Under the pieces are notes generated by a model. The model saw nothing but the letters and a program-made list of their open reading frames with translations. It was not told the DNA's origin and did no database searches. From Neolewinella agarilytica (GTDB taxonomy: Bacteria; Bacteroidota; Bacteroidia; Chitinophagales; Saprospiraceae), in assembly GCF_900110645.1 (NCBI RefSeq), contig NZ_FOFB01000014.1, positions 1-64,000 of the forward strand: DNA of 64,000 nucleotides, given 5' to 3'. Shown here piece by piece: positions 31,705 to 39,849 of this stretch (its first letter is position 1; every line of letters begins with the position of its first letter). The translations under genes and the position numbers were made by a program.

Positions 31705-32385
31705 ATGAAAACACTAACCCTCCTATTATTTTCATTGTGGCCAATACTAATCCTCAACGCCCAGCCCCAAACCGATCCCATCCGCACGGTTGAAGACATT
31801 GGGCCGATCAAAAGTGCCATGCAGAAAAGGTACTTTGATCTGGAGAAAAGCGGAAAAGGATATACAGAGGCTGCGACTCTACTAAGGGACTCTATAACTC
31901 TATCCGTTGTTGGCCAAGAGGTAACGGCCTCCTACCTCGTTGATCGTGACGGGAACGTCTGGAATCTGGGCGTAATGGAACTCCCCTTCGTGATTTACAC
32001 CTTCTCTTATGAGTGCAGGCTCTGTGCCAGGTATATGGACGCCATCAATACCGTTGCGCGTGAATTTGCCGACGAGGTCATCTCCTTCGTTTTACTCCCC
32101 ACACCGACTAAGCCTCACACTACCGAATTACTGGAAGGCTTTAACGACAATGTCGTTATCCTGTTTGACGACCAACCCCGAAAATCAGCCGACTTCGAAA
32201 AAGACAGCCGCCTCCTGGGCCTGCTCGGCAACCCAATGCACTATTTCATTACCGCTAAGCGGCGCATTGTGGGTATGGCGTTCGATGGGTATACTACCAT
32301 TCATCCTAGAAAGGGGCAGGCTGAGATTAGTCGAAAGATTGAGCGGGAAATTCCAACCACACTAAAAGACTTCGTAAAAGGGTGA
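31705..32385 (+). CDS. Exported thioredoxin-like protein (paralogue 2)
   Basis: A 226-residue exported protein (signal MKTLTLLLFSLWPILILNAQ), clearly homologous to 28217-28948 along its length: QTDPIRTVE start, GQEVTASYLVDRDGNVWNLGVMELPFVIYTF, then YECRLCARYMDAIN, FNDNVVILFDD and HPRKG near the end. The redox pair is CRLC instead of CGHC. The paralogues flank the rhamnosidase gene. The role is unknown; a fold like AhpC/TSA or SCO proteins is possible. This copy has a normal signal peptide, which highlights the repeat-disrupted one in paralogue 1. Confidence 0.78.
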   Translation: MKTLTLLLFSLWPILILNAQPQTDPIRTVEDIGPIKSAMQKRYFDLEKSGKGYTEAATLLRDSITLSVVGQEVTASYLVDRDGNVWNLGVMELPFVIYTFSYECRLCARYMDAINTVAREFADEVISFVLLPTPTKPHTTELLEGFNDNVVILFDDQPRKSADFEKDSRLLGLLGNPMHYFITAKRRIVGMAFDGYTTIHPRKGQAEISRKIEREIPTTLKDFVKG

Positions 32386-32537
32386 AACAGTTGCTTAGGC
32401 ATGATTGAGAAAGCGTTCAAGCTGTAGGCGGCTAAGAAATAGTTCGCAGAACTTCGTAACACAGCCCTGGGTGCGCTTCGCGTCTGCCTTCGGCGGTCAG
32501 CCGGGAAAATCATTGCCCTGCTCTCCATCCTTCCCCC

Positions 32538-32557
32538 GCACCTGCGGGCCCGCGCCC
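32538..32557 (+). repeat. Dispersed repeat R1, copy with 2-bp insert
   Basis: GCACCTGCGGGCCCGCGCCC followed by CCCAAAACCTC lies 12 bases beyond the stop of the TMEM220-like gene. Its AAAACCTC flank is shared with the cobA copy. Confidence 0.65.
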
Positions 32558-32569
32558 CCAAAACCTCAA

Positions 32570-32941
32570 TCATTCTGCCAGCCGCTCCTGCCGCCAGCTC
32601 CACCAAACATAATACGCCAGTGTTCCCCAGCAGATGAGCAGTCCGAAAAATTCCCGCGTTAGTTCAACGTGGGGAGACTCGGCTTTCATGGAGCCGGTAA
32701 TGGTGGGCATGCCATCGCTGAGCCACTGCGCAAATTCCGGGATGTAGCTGCACCACCAGGCAAAGAGTGCTATGGCCGGTAGAGCGGCCACAATTGGCCG
32801 CAGGCCACCGAAAAAAGCCCGTACGGAGATGAAGGCAACAATGCCATAGGCCGCCACCCATTGGTTCCAGTCCGGGTCATTCAGTTGCCAGTAGGCACAA
32901 AGTAGGAAGAGGGCAGTAACGGCGAGGTGGAGGTATTTCAT
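32570..32941 (-). CDS. Transmembrane protein, TMEM220-like
   Basis: A 123-residue membrane protein with four hydrophobic segments. The N-terminal LCAYWQLNDPDWNQWVAAYG segment is the mark of the TMEM220 family (conserved LNDPD). Function is unknown in bacteria and in animals. An R1 repeat lies just past its stop codon. Confidence 0.82.
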   Translation of the reverse strand: MKYLHLAVTALFLLCAYWQLNDPDWNQWVAAYGIVAFISVRAFFGGLRPIVAALPAIALFAWWCSYIPEFAQWLSDGMPTITGSMKAESPHVELTREFFGLLICWGTLAYYVWWSWRQERLAE

Positions 32942-33046
32942 TTTTCTGTTGCTTAAGCAGGTAGCCTGGCGAAAGTAATGAATCCTGGGCCACCCTGCTT
33001 TGAAAAAAACAACCAGCAGCTGCGGTCACGCCATCATTGAGCCCTG

Positions 33047-33730
33047 TCAATACCACGAAATGCCCCTGTTTGCCTTGATCCGGTCGTACCACAGGATCAG
33101 GCCAATGAGTAATATGCAGCCCAGAAAGAAGCCGGCCATAACGTCCGTAAACCAATGCGCCCCCAGGTACATCCTGGAAAAAGGAACGCTGAGAATGAGG
33201 GTAATACTCAGCAGCGAAACGAGACCTCTGACTACGTTGGGGATGTCTTTGTGGCGATACATCAGGTAAGTGAGGGTGCCGAACAGGACGGTATAAAAAA
33301 CGACGTGTCCGCTGGGAAAACTCTCATGATTAAAGTCCTGTACGACGCGGACAAGGTCTGCTGTCGGACGAGCCCGGTCGACGATCCGCTTAATCACGGA
33401 AACAATGGGGACCACCAGAACCGGCGCAAATATGAATACAGCTTCCGTTTTTTTCTTTAGCCACAGAAAACCCAGTGCTGCCAGGCCCATGGTAAACAGG
33501 GCGCCGGGAATACTGGCAAACCAACTGATGATGTTCATCAGGCGATCCAGCCCTGGCGAATGGTCTTCTTGTAGTTCGAGAGTGATGCCGGTATCCAGAC
33601 TGGTCGTTGACATCATCACGACCAATACGGACAGAACGACGTAGCAAAGGACTAAAAACAGAACCGTATGCAGCAGCCAGCGCTCGTCACGTTTAATAAA
33701 ATCGATAAAGGAACGGAACAGGAAGGTCAT
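33047..33730 (-). CDS. PAP2-family membrane phosphatase
   Basis: A 227-residue inner-membrane protein with about six helices. The three phosphatase motifs are present: KRIVDRARP (about 112-120), PSGHV (about 137-141) and SRMYLGAHWFTDV (about 184-196), with catalytic histidines in the last two. Family members dephosphorylate phosphatidic acid, undecaprenyl pyrophosphate or similar lipids at the outer face of the membrane. The substrate cannot be read from sequence. It stands just downstream of the DUF4861-like gene and may be co-transcribed. Confidence 0.9.
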   Translation of the reverse strand: MTFLFRSFIDFIKRDERWLLHTVLFLVLCYVVLSVLVVMMSTTSLDTGITLELQEDHSPGLDRLMNIISWFASIPGALFTMGLAALGFLWLKKKTEAVFIFAPVLVVPIVSVIKRIVDRARPTADLVRVVQDFNHESFPSGHVVFYTVLFGTLTYLMYRHKDIPNVVRGLVSLLSITLILSVPFSRMYLGAHWFTDVMAGFFLGCILLIGLILWYDRIKANRGISWY

Positions 33731-33785
33731 TAAGCAGAATAGTTTACTTTCTGCTCTTACGGAAACAGGGGGGCAGTTGTTTGTT

Positions 33786-34757
33786 TTACCGGATGACCTG
33801 ACTAAAAGCCTCCCGGTCTTTAAACGCCGGGTGGCCCGGCGCCCAGCCCGCCGTAAAGCGATAGCTCGTCGTCTTGCCTTCGGCCAGTTTTGCTTCCAGG
33901 TAGTAGGTGGAAGATACCGGCTGGGCGTCAGGAGCCAGTTCGCCGGTGTTCAGGTACAGGCTTTTATCCACCGAAGCGGCCATGCCGAGGAAATATTCCC
34001 CTTCGGCCTGGGGGCCGTGGGTGTAGGCGATGAAGCGATCCTCTTTTTCCAGGGTGTACAGGGTGTCAGAGTGCAAATTGACGATGCCAATGAGGAGGCT
34101 TTCTCCACCGGTCAGGCCACGGAAGGTTACCTCAGATTCATAGTGGTGGGTGCCGGCTTCAATACTGATGGCCCAGTCAAGATCGAGGGTTCGTCCCGCA
34201 ATCTCCAAGCCGCGGTATTCCAGCAGGAAACCGGATCGCTCAGCAGTCTCCTCGGTAATGCGCACTTTTTCCTCCCGGGCATCACCGATGCGGTGCACCT
34301 CCCCGTCAATCATCAGGGCGATGGTGCCCGCACCAAGGGAGTTGCCAGCCTTGAGCACATCCATACCCCAGTCAGACATTTTGTGGTAATTGTTCCGGTC
34401 CAGCCCGACGGTGTCCAGCACCATGTCCCGGACTTTTTTGCCGTGGATGTCGATGCCGTTGCGCCGGTCCCAGTACATCCGAAAAGCAATGTTCTCGTTC
34501 TCCCAGGCCGGTCCTTCGTTCTGGTAGATGGCGGGCATGATTTGCTCAATATGATCGGGCGCCCGGGTGAAGGAGGTTCCCTCCACGAATTCGTCATTCG
34601 CATTGCGTTTAGCCAGGCGAATGTTAGTACGTTGAACGATTGCTTCCGTGTCGGTTTCCGATTCTGTAGCAGAAGCATCGGGGGAGCTTTCGCAGGAGAA
34701 GAACAAGAGGGCGAGGCCGCAGGTGCAAAGGAGGGCTAAGGAAGCAAAGCGGTTCAT
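33786..34757 (-). CDS. DUF4861-like lipoprotein of the pectin/uronate locus
   Basis: A 323-residue lipoprotein (lipobox LLFFSC, Cys near residue 22). The mature protein resembles DUF4861 proteins found in polysaccharide loci of Bacteroidota: NENIAFRMYWDRRNGIDIHGK, then a beta-rich part resembling galactose-mutarotase-like sandwiches (SIEAGTHHYESEVTF). The exact catalytic role is unknown; processing of uronate-containing oligosaccharides is an inference from the locus. Its ATG overlaps the TGA of the regulator gene by ATGA, so they are translated from one mRNA. The signal peptide codes CTCGLA through an R1-like sequence. Confidence 0.75.
   Translation of the reverse strand: MNRFASLALLCTCGLALLFFSCESSPDASATESETDTEAIVQRTNIRLAKRNANDEFVEGTSFTRAPDHIEQIMPAIYQNEGPAWENENIAFRMYWDRRNGIDIHGKKVRDMVLDTVGLDRNNYHKMSDWGMDVLKAGNSLGAGTIALMIDGEVHRIGDAREEKVRITEETAERSGFLLEYRGLEIAGRTLDLDWAISIEAGTHHYESEVTFRGLTGGESLLIGIVNLHSDTLYTLEKEDRFIAYTHGPQAEGEYFLGMAASVDKSLYLNTGELAPDAQPVSSTYYLEAKLAEGKTTSYRFTAGWAPGHPAFKDREAFSQVIR
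34709..34726 (-). repeat. Dispersed repeat R1, copy inside a lipoprotein signal peptide
   Basis: The minus strand reads GCACCTGCGGCCTCGCCC, close to the core, within the hydrophobic part of the DUF4861-like signal peptide. Confidence 0.55.
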
Positions 34758-35437
34758 TGCAAATGATTTTCTAGTTTACTGTCATCAATTCGATAAAGCT
34801 CCGGACCTCCCTTAATACCAGGTTTTTTCTCCTCCGTATTAATCAGGAAGTCATAAGCAAGAATCTTCCGGCGGAAGTTTCGCCGGTCAAGATCTTCACC
34901 CAGAATGGATTCATACACCTCCTGGGCTTCTTTCAGGGTAAAGCTTTCGGGCAACAGATGGAAGGCCAGGGGCTGTTGGCGCAGTTCGTCCTTCAGCTTT
35001 TCGTAGGCATCGTCCAGAATTTCCCGGTGGTCGAAGCCAAGCTCCGGGAGTTTGTCCATCGAGCACCACATCACCTGATCCAGGTGTTCACGGGCGATGG
35101 GGTCGTGATCGTCCGGGCTCACCAGAGCATAGTAAGAGGTTGTTACTACCCGGCGGATGGGGTGGCGCTTCAAGGCGCTGTAAGTCCCTACCTGACGGAT
35201 GGGAATATTCTCTACGTTTACGAGGTCCCGCAGCAGTCGGTCGGCCGTTCCTCTAAGCGTTTCGTCTTGTTGCATGGCTCCTCCCGGCAATACCCAGAAC
35301 CCCTTGAAGGGCTCTACTGCCCGCCTTACGAGCAGCACCCGCAGGGAATCATCAGAATATCCGAAGATGGCACAATCTGCCGTTAGGGCTACGGAATGGC
35401 TACGGGTGGTTACCTGAGTAGTGCTGGGAGGATTCAT
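34754..35437 (-). CDS. NrtR-like transcriptional regulator with Nudix-type domain
   Basis: A 227-residue regulator: an N-terminal Nudix-fold domain (about 15-135) joined to a winged-helix DNA-binding domain (about 150-220, SFTLKEAQEVYESILGEDLDRRNFRRKIL). The Nudix box is degenerate: GGAMQQDETLRGTADRLLRDL lacks the catalytic REUxEE glutamates, so it probably senses a ligand rather than hydrolyses one. In Bacteroidota such regulators control sugar catabolism (for example arabinose). Its place after kduD suggests it controls this uronate operon. ATG 35437 is chosen; an in-frame ATG at 35473 overlaps kduD. Confidence 0.85.
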   Translation of the reverse strand: MNPPSTTQVTTRSHSVALTADCAIFGYSDDSLRVLLVRRAVEPFKGFWVLPGGAMQQDETLRGTADRLLRDLVNVENIPIRQVGTYSALKRHPIRRVVTTSYYALVSPDDHDPIAREHLDQVMWCSMDKLPELGFDHREILDDAYEKLKDELRQQPLAFHLLPESFTLKEAQEVYESILGEDLDRRNFRRKILAYDFLINTEEKKPGIKGGPELYRIDDSKLENHLQ

Positions 35438-35457
35438 GCGGAAGCGTTTACGGGTTA

Positions 35458-36225
35458 TTATCGACCCATCCAACCGCCATCCACGAGCAGTACGGCGCCA
35501 CTGACGTAGTCGGCGGCGGAGCTGGCCAGGAAGACAGTTGGCCCCTTGAAATCCTGTGGGTCCCCCCAGCGCCCGGCCGGTATCCGGCCGAGGATGGAGG
35601 CACTTCTTTCGGGATTGTCACGGAGTGCCTGGGTATTATCGGTCGCAATATAACCCGGTGCGAGGGCATTTACCTGTACACCCTTTCCGGCCCACTCGTT
35701 GGAGAGGGCCATCGTCAGTTGTCCGATAGCTCCTTTGGAGGCAGCATACCCAGGTACGGTGATCCCGCCCTGGAAGGTGAGCAGGGAAGCCGTGAAGATG
35801 ATCTTCCCGCTGCCACGGGCCACCATGTCGCGGCCAAATTCCCGCGCAAGGATAAACTGGGCAGACTGGTTTACCTCAATCACTTTGTCCCAGTATTCGT
35901 CGGAGTGCGTCGCGGCGGGTTCCCGGAGGATGGTGCCGGCGTTGTTGACCAGTATGTCAGGCGTGCCGTCCGCTGATTTAGTCTTTTCGATGAAGGCGTA
36001 AAGCGCCTCCCGATCGCTGAAATCACACTGGTAGGCTTTGAAGGTTCTCCCCAAAGCAGTCACTGCTTTTTCAATTTCGGAGCCCGAAGCCTCCAGGCTG
36101 GCCGATACACCGATGATGTTCGCACCGGCTTCCGCCAGCCCAACGGCCATGGCAAAACCAATGCCGCGTTTGCAACCCGTAACTATTGCCGTCTTTCCGG
36201 CCAGATTAAATTGATCTAAGATCAT
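35458..36225 (-). CDS. kduD: 2-dehydro-3-deoxy-D-gluconate 5-dehydrogenase (KduD)
   Basis: Reduces 3-deoxy-D-glycero-2,5-hexodiulosonate to 2-keto-3-deoxygluconate in the pectin and glycosaminoglycan uronate pathway. The 255-residue short-chain dehydrogenase has the NAD(H) loop TGCKRGIGFAMA (15-26), NNAG at about 90, the catalytic YAASK near 160 and the ending GAVLLVDGGWMGR typical of KduD. The start FNLAGKTAIVTG also fits. It follows kduI across a 140-base gap filled by a heptamer array, and precedes the regulator by 20 bases. Confidence 0.9.
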   Translation of the reverse strand: MILDQFNLAGKTAIVTGCKRGIGFAMAVGLAEAGANIIGVSASLEASGSEIEKAVTALGRTFKAYQCDFSDREALYAFIEKTKSADGTPDILVNNAGTILREPAATHSDEYWDKVIEVNQSAQFILAREFGRDMVARGSGKIIFTASLLTFQGGITVPGYAASKGAIGQLTMALSNEWAGKGVQVNALAPGYIATDNTQALRDNPERSASILGRIPAGRWGDPQDFKGPTVFLASSAADYVSGAVLLVDGGWMGR

Positions 36226-36274
36226 TCTTTGTACTCTTGTTTTAAAGGAGTATCCACTCCCTGATTTTTAATTG

Positions 36275-36358
36275 GCAACCCGCAACCTGCAACCCGCAAC
36301 CCGCAACCTGCAACCCACAACTTGCAACCCACAACCCGCAACCCGCAACCTGCAACTT
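36275..36358. repeat. Heptamer array (RCAACYY)12 between kduI and kduD
   Basis: Twelve tandem 7-bp units, mostly GCAACCC or GCAACCT, with ACAACTT/ACAACCC variants, fill the space between two genes that should be co-transcribed. It ends 8 bases before the kduI stop codon. Confidence 0.95.
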
Positions 36359-36366
36359 GGCCCCCC

Positions 36367-37197
36367 TTACCTCACCGTCCCCAACGGCGCTCCGTCCATA
36401 TCCGTAAACGATTGGTTCTCACCGGCCATTCCCCACACGAAGCGGTAAGCAGCCGTGCCGGCACCACTGTGGATACTCCAGGGCGGAGAGATGACGGCCT
36501 CGAAGTTGCGCACGGCGATGTGGCGGGTTTCATCGGGTTTACCCATGAAGTGCATCACCAGGTTGTCACCGGGGATGTCAAAGTAGAGGTAGACCTCCAT
36601 TCTCCGCTCGTGGGTGTGTGGTGGGAAGGTATTCCAGATGTTCCCGGGAATCAATTCCGTGAAGCCCATCACCAGCTGACAGCTTTTGATGCCATCTTCG
36701 TGGATGTACTGAAAGAGGACCCGTTTGTTGGCGTGTTCCTCATCACCGAGCTCCACCTTGTTGGCCTGGCTTTGGGTGTACTTCGTGGTGGGGTATTCCC
36801 GGTGGGCAGGAGCAGAGTTGAGGTAGAATTTCGCCGGCTCACCGGCGGCAACACTGCTGAAGCTGACCGATTGGCTGCCCCGGCTCACGTAGAGGCAGTC
36901 AAACCGGCCGAGTTCGTAGGTCGTACCGTCAACGGTCACCGAACCGGCACCACCGAGGTTAAGCACGCCGAGTTCCCGGCGTTCCAGAAAATACGCCGCC
37001 CGCAGGTCATCATCATTGGGCAGATCCAGTGACTTGACGGTCGGGACGGCCATCCCGAAAATGAATCGGTCGTAGTGCGAGTAGATCAATTCCACTTTGC
37101 CCTCCTGATAAATATCATCCGCGAGAAACTCCTGGCGGGTTTCATCGGTAGTAAAGGTTTTGAAGTGATCAAAGTGGACACCGTAGCGGGTAGTCAT
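36367..37197 (-). CDS. kduI: 5-dehydro-4-deoxy-D-glucuronate isomerase (KduI)
   Basis: Isomerises 5-keto-4-deoxyuronate, the product of unsaturated uronate released from pectin, to the substrate of KduD. The 276 residues match the family and the protein begins MTTRYGVHFDHFKTF. The cupin-type zinc site has HTHERRMEVYLYFD (about 193-206) with a further His in PPWSIHSGAG; FTELIPGNIWNTFPPHTHERR-type spacing is as expected. ATG 37197 is preferred; a longer frame to 37281 adds unrelated residues. A TATATTTG promoter box with a motif shared with the GH105 promoter lies 20-37 bases upstream. Confidence 0.93.
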   Translation of the reverse strand: MTTRYGVHFDHFKTFTTDETRQEFLADDIYQEGKVELIYSHYDRFIFGMAVPTVKSLDLPNDDDLRAAYFLERRELGVLNLGGAGSVTVDGTTYELGRFDCLYVSRGSQSVSFSSVAAGEPAKFYLNSAPAHREYPTTKYTQSQANKVELGDEEHANKRVLFQYIHEDGIKSCQLVMGFTELIPGNIWNTFPPHTHERRMEVYLYFDIPGDNLVMHFMGKPDETRHIAVRNFEAVISPPWSIHSGAGTAAYRFVWGMAGENQSFTDMDGAPLGTVR

Positions 37198-37216
37198 AAG
37201 TGGTTGTTTTTTTATT

Positions 37217-37234
37217 GCGTCAAATATACACAGA
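37217..37234 (-). promoter_or_regulatory. kduI promoter with motif shared with the GH105 gene
   Basis: The plus strand reads GCGTCAAATATACACAGA. On the minus strand this contains TATATTTG, a perfect TAnnTTTG box. It matches 38592-38609 at 16 of 18 positions. Confidence 0.5.
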
Positions 37235-37374
37235 AAAGCTGAGCATGGTTGGTTTACGGTCAAATTCAACAGTGCTTTCAATCTTCTTTTCGGCCTGATC
37301 TCACCGTCGTGGCGAATTCCATGACGGGTCTCTTAGGATGACGGTGATGATTTTTTTCCACCATCTTCCGGGGC

Positions 37375-38484
37375 TTACTTCATTTTCCGCACCTCGCTTC
37401 CCGCCATGAGGAAAGCTCCCGTGCCGAAGTTCTGCCAGCTGTCAGCGGAAGCGGGTTTGGGGTCATAGCCGATGTTCTGTACCCAGGTTACTTTGCCGTC
37501 GGCCTGCTGAACCTCGGTCAGGGCCTTCCAGGCTTTCTTGACCGCGCCACCGTATTCTCCCTTGTCAAGGATGCCGTTATTGATTCCCCAGGCCAGGGCA
37601 AAGGTGTAGAAGCCAGTGCCACTGGTCTCCCCGTGAGGCCAGGCTTCAGGCTCCAGCAGGCTGACCCGCCACATGCCGTCTTTTGGCTGGATCTCTTTGA
37701 TCTTTGCCGCCATCTCTTTGTAAAGGTTCAGGTACCAATTGTAGTGCTCATAGTTTTTAGGCATCTCCTCCAGCATCAGCGCCAGTCCGCCAATCACCCA
37801 GCCGTTGCCCCGGCTCCAGAAGATTTTTTTGCCGTTATCGCCCTTACGGTCGTCGGGGGAGCCGGTCCATACGAATCGGGTGTCCCGGGCAAATAAATGC
37901 TCTTCCTGATCGTAGAGCAGGTCATAGGTTTCCATGTAGTATTTATGCATCTGCTGCAGGTAACGGCGGTCGTTTTTCAGGTTAGACCACTTGACCAGTA
38001 CTGGAGGAGCCATAAAAAGTGCATCGCACCACCACCAGTTGATGATCTTATCGTCCTTGCGGGTGCCCTGCTTCCATTCGTGGTCTTTGTAGAGGTGATC
38101 TTCGATCCATTTGGCGGTCGGGGCTTTATCCACAACCCCCGGCTTATACTCATCCAGCGTCAGGTAGGAGTAAGAGATGGCCACGTCGTCAGCGTGGTAG
38201 TAGCGCTCCCAGGTTTTCCATTCCGTGCGCTCGCCCATATCTTCGATGGCCTGCAAAAAGACAGGGTTTTTGGTGGATTCATAAGCTCGGGCCACCCCCG
38301 TGTAGTAGGCGCCGTTCGTCCAGTCCGTCGGATCTTTTGCGTAGATCGGGTTGGCTTCCTGCCATTGCAGTGCTTTTACCATAGCGGATTCAATGTCTCC
38401 TGAACTACCGGTTTTAGGGGCGCTGCCGCAGGATGCAAGGAGAGCAATAAAGAGCAAGGGAAGAATAAGCTGGTGGATTTTCAT
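37375..38484 (-). CDS. Unsaturated rhamnogalacturonyl hydrolase (GH105-like), lipoprotein
   Basis: Hydrolyses the unsaturated uronic acid from oligosaccharides left by pectin lyases, feeding KduI. The 369-residue protein has an SPII signal (LIALLASC, lipidated Cys at 19), so it acts in the periplasm or on the cell surface. The (alpha/alpha)6 barrel shows DWTNGAYYTGVARAYE, WWWCDALFMAPPVL with the likely catalytic Asp, FWSRGNGWVIGGLAL, and GTGFYTFALAWGIN, all typical of YteR/GH105. The bases encoding the lipobox resemble an R1 copy. It lies upstream of kduI on the same strand, separated by 177 bases. Confidence 0.9.
   Translation of the reverse strand: MKIHQLILPLLFIALLASCGSAPKTGSSGDIESAMVKALQWQEANPIYAKDPTDWTNGAYYTGVARAYESTKNPVFLQAIEDMGERTEWKTWERYYHADDVAISYSYLTLDEYKPGVVDKAPTAKWIEDHLYKDHEWKQGTRKDDKIINWWWCDALFMAPPVLVKWSNLKNDRRYLQQMHKYYMETYDLLYDQEEHLFARDTRFVWTGSPDDRKGDNGKKIFWSRGNGWVIGGLALMLEEMPKNYEHYNWYLNLYKEMAAKIKEIQPKDGMWRVSLLEPEAWPHGETSGTGFYTFALAWGINNGILDKGEYGGAVKKAWKALTEVQQADGKVTWVQNIGYDPKPASADSWQNFGTGAFLMAGSEVRKMK
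38418..38436 (-). repeat. Dispersed repeat R1, weak copy in the GH105 lipobox
   Basis: The minus strand reads GCATCCTGCGGCAGCGCCC: one inserted T and one or two changes against the core. It encodes ASCGSAP at the lipidation site. It may be chance. Confidence 0.35.
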
Positions 38485-38910
38485 GTAGCATGATTTTTTT
38501 AGAAAAGAAATATATCCGCAGTTGGCACGGCCGGAAATCAGACTCAGGCCACGACTGAAGCACCAAAAAAGGGGAGCTGTGGCTCAATTCCGTGTCCAAT
38601 ATACACAGATTACGCAATATACAATCATCAGCAACCATTTTTGCCGTGGTTCCTGCTTTTTGCGCTAAGGAATAAGTTCGGAAATTACAGGGTGAGCGTA
38701 GGGGCACCGGGCATTCTCGCCGTACGGGCAACAGCTTTTTTTAAGGCGGCTTTTTTTGCCTTTCAAAGACAATTACTGTCAAATTTGTGTGCCACACTGC
38801 TCCGGAAATAGATTTGCTACAGCAAAATGTTTAGACATTTACTCGCCGTGCCTGAGGATTACTCTTTAATAACCCTACCGGATTGAGTGGCTCCGATTAC
38901 CTTTACGGGC
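38485..38910. other. Divergent promoter region without a gene
   Basis: These 426 bases between GH105 (minus) and the aldo/keto reductase (plus) hold the GH105 promoter motif at 38592-38609, T-rich runs near 38732-38758 and, at the right end, TACCTTTA (38896-38903) as the likely reductase promoter box. I see no coding frame. Confidence 0.55.
38592..38609 (-). promoter_or_regulatory. GH105 promoter/operator motif
   Basis: GTGTCCAATATACACAGA on the plus strand; read from the minus strand it holds GTGT-N7-ACAC dyad symmetry over a TATATTGG box. It is shared with the kduI promoter and is a candidate site for the NrtR-like regulator. Confidence 0.45.
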
Positions 38911-39825
38911 ATGAGCATCGAACAAGTTAAAATATCTCCTTCCGGTCCTTCATTATCCAGACTGGTGGCCGGGACAATGACCTGGGGAGAATGGGGAGTA
39001 GACTATTCCGCCAATAAAATGGCGGACCTTATTCAGCATTGCCTTGGTTTGGGTATAACGACCTTCGACCATGCTGACATCTACGGGCATTACTCAACGG
39101 AGGAGACTTTCGGTGAAGCCCTGAACCAACTGGGCACCAGCGTCCGCGCCCAAATGCAGTTAGTAACCAAGTGTGGCATCAACCTGAAGACTCATCGCCG
39201 GCCGGACATCCGCGTAAAGAGCTACGACAGTAGCCGTGCGCACATCATTGCGTCTGCCGAACGAAGCCTGAAAAACCTGCAGACGGACTACCTCGACCTG
39301 CTGCTTATTCACCGCCCCGATCCACTCATGCACCCGGCTGAAGTTGCTGAAGCCTTCCAGCACCTGAAGGAATCAGGGAAGGTTCGTCACTTTGGGGTTA
39401 GCAACTTTACCCCCAGCCAGTTTGAGCTGCTGGCGGATTGTACTTCCCTTGTGACCAATCAGGTAGAGTGTAATGCGCTGCATACTGACTGCCTCTTTGA
39501 CGGCACTTTTGATCAGTTGCTCACGGCAGATATCCGACCCATGATCTGGAGCCCGATTGGCGGAGCCAAGTACTTTAATGGCGAAGGCACCGCCGTCCTG
39601 CGCCTGCGGGATGCCGTTCAAACCCTCTCCGCCAAGTACGATGATGTTGGCGAAGATGTGATTCTTCTCGCCTGGCTACTGCAGCACCCGGTTGGCTGCC
39701 ATCCCGTTTTGGGAACGACCAAACCCAAACGTTTAGAAAAGGCCAGACTCGCCCTGAATTTACAGTTAGACCGCCAGGATTGGTTCATCATTCTGGAAGC
39801 AGGCCGCGGTCATGAAGTAGCCTGA
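38911..39825 (+). CDS. Aldo/keto reductase (YdhF-like)
   Basis: A 304-residue NADPH-dependent reductase with the AKR barrel. The catalytic set is visible: GITTFDHADIYGHY supplies Asp and Tyr (about 47-56), VTKCGI the Lys (about 84), and LLIHRPDP the His (about 131). LAWLLQHPVGCHPVLGTTKPKRLEKA is the NADPH-binding end. The substrate is unknown. ATG 38911 is preferred over GTG 38887. The segment GTSVRAQ before the catalytic Lys strand is encoded by an R1 copy. Confidence 0.9.
   Translation: MSIEQVKISPSGPSLSRLVAGTMTWGEWGVDYSANKMADLIQHCLGLGITTFDHADIYGHYSTEETFGEALNQLGTSVRAQMQLVTKCGINLKTHRRPDIRVKSYDSSRAHIIASAERSLKNLQTDYLDLLLIHRPDPLMHPAEVAEAFQHLKESGKVRHFGVSNFTPSQFELLADCTSLVTNQVECNALHTDCLFDGTFDQLLTADIRPMIWSPIGGAKYFNGEGTAVLRLRDAVQTLSAKYDDVGEDVILLAWLLQHPVGCHPVLGTTKPKRLEKARLALNLQLDRQDWFIILEAGRGHEVA
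39134..39151 (+). repeat. Dispersed repeat R1, copy inside the aldo/keto reductase gene
   Basis: GCACCAGCGTCCGCGCCC matches at 17 of 18 bases and codes for the loop TSVRAQ. Confidence 0.6.
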
Positions 39826-39849
39826 CGTATACCATTAACCTTTTTCCTT

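Noticed and set aside
33777-34739. Open frame of 320 codons on the plus strand
   Set aside because: Antisense to the DUF4861-like lipoprotein, which has a proper signal peptide and an ATGA overlap with the upstream gene.
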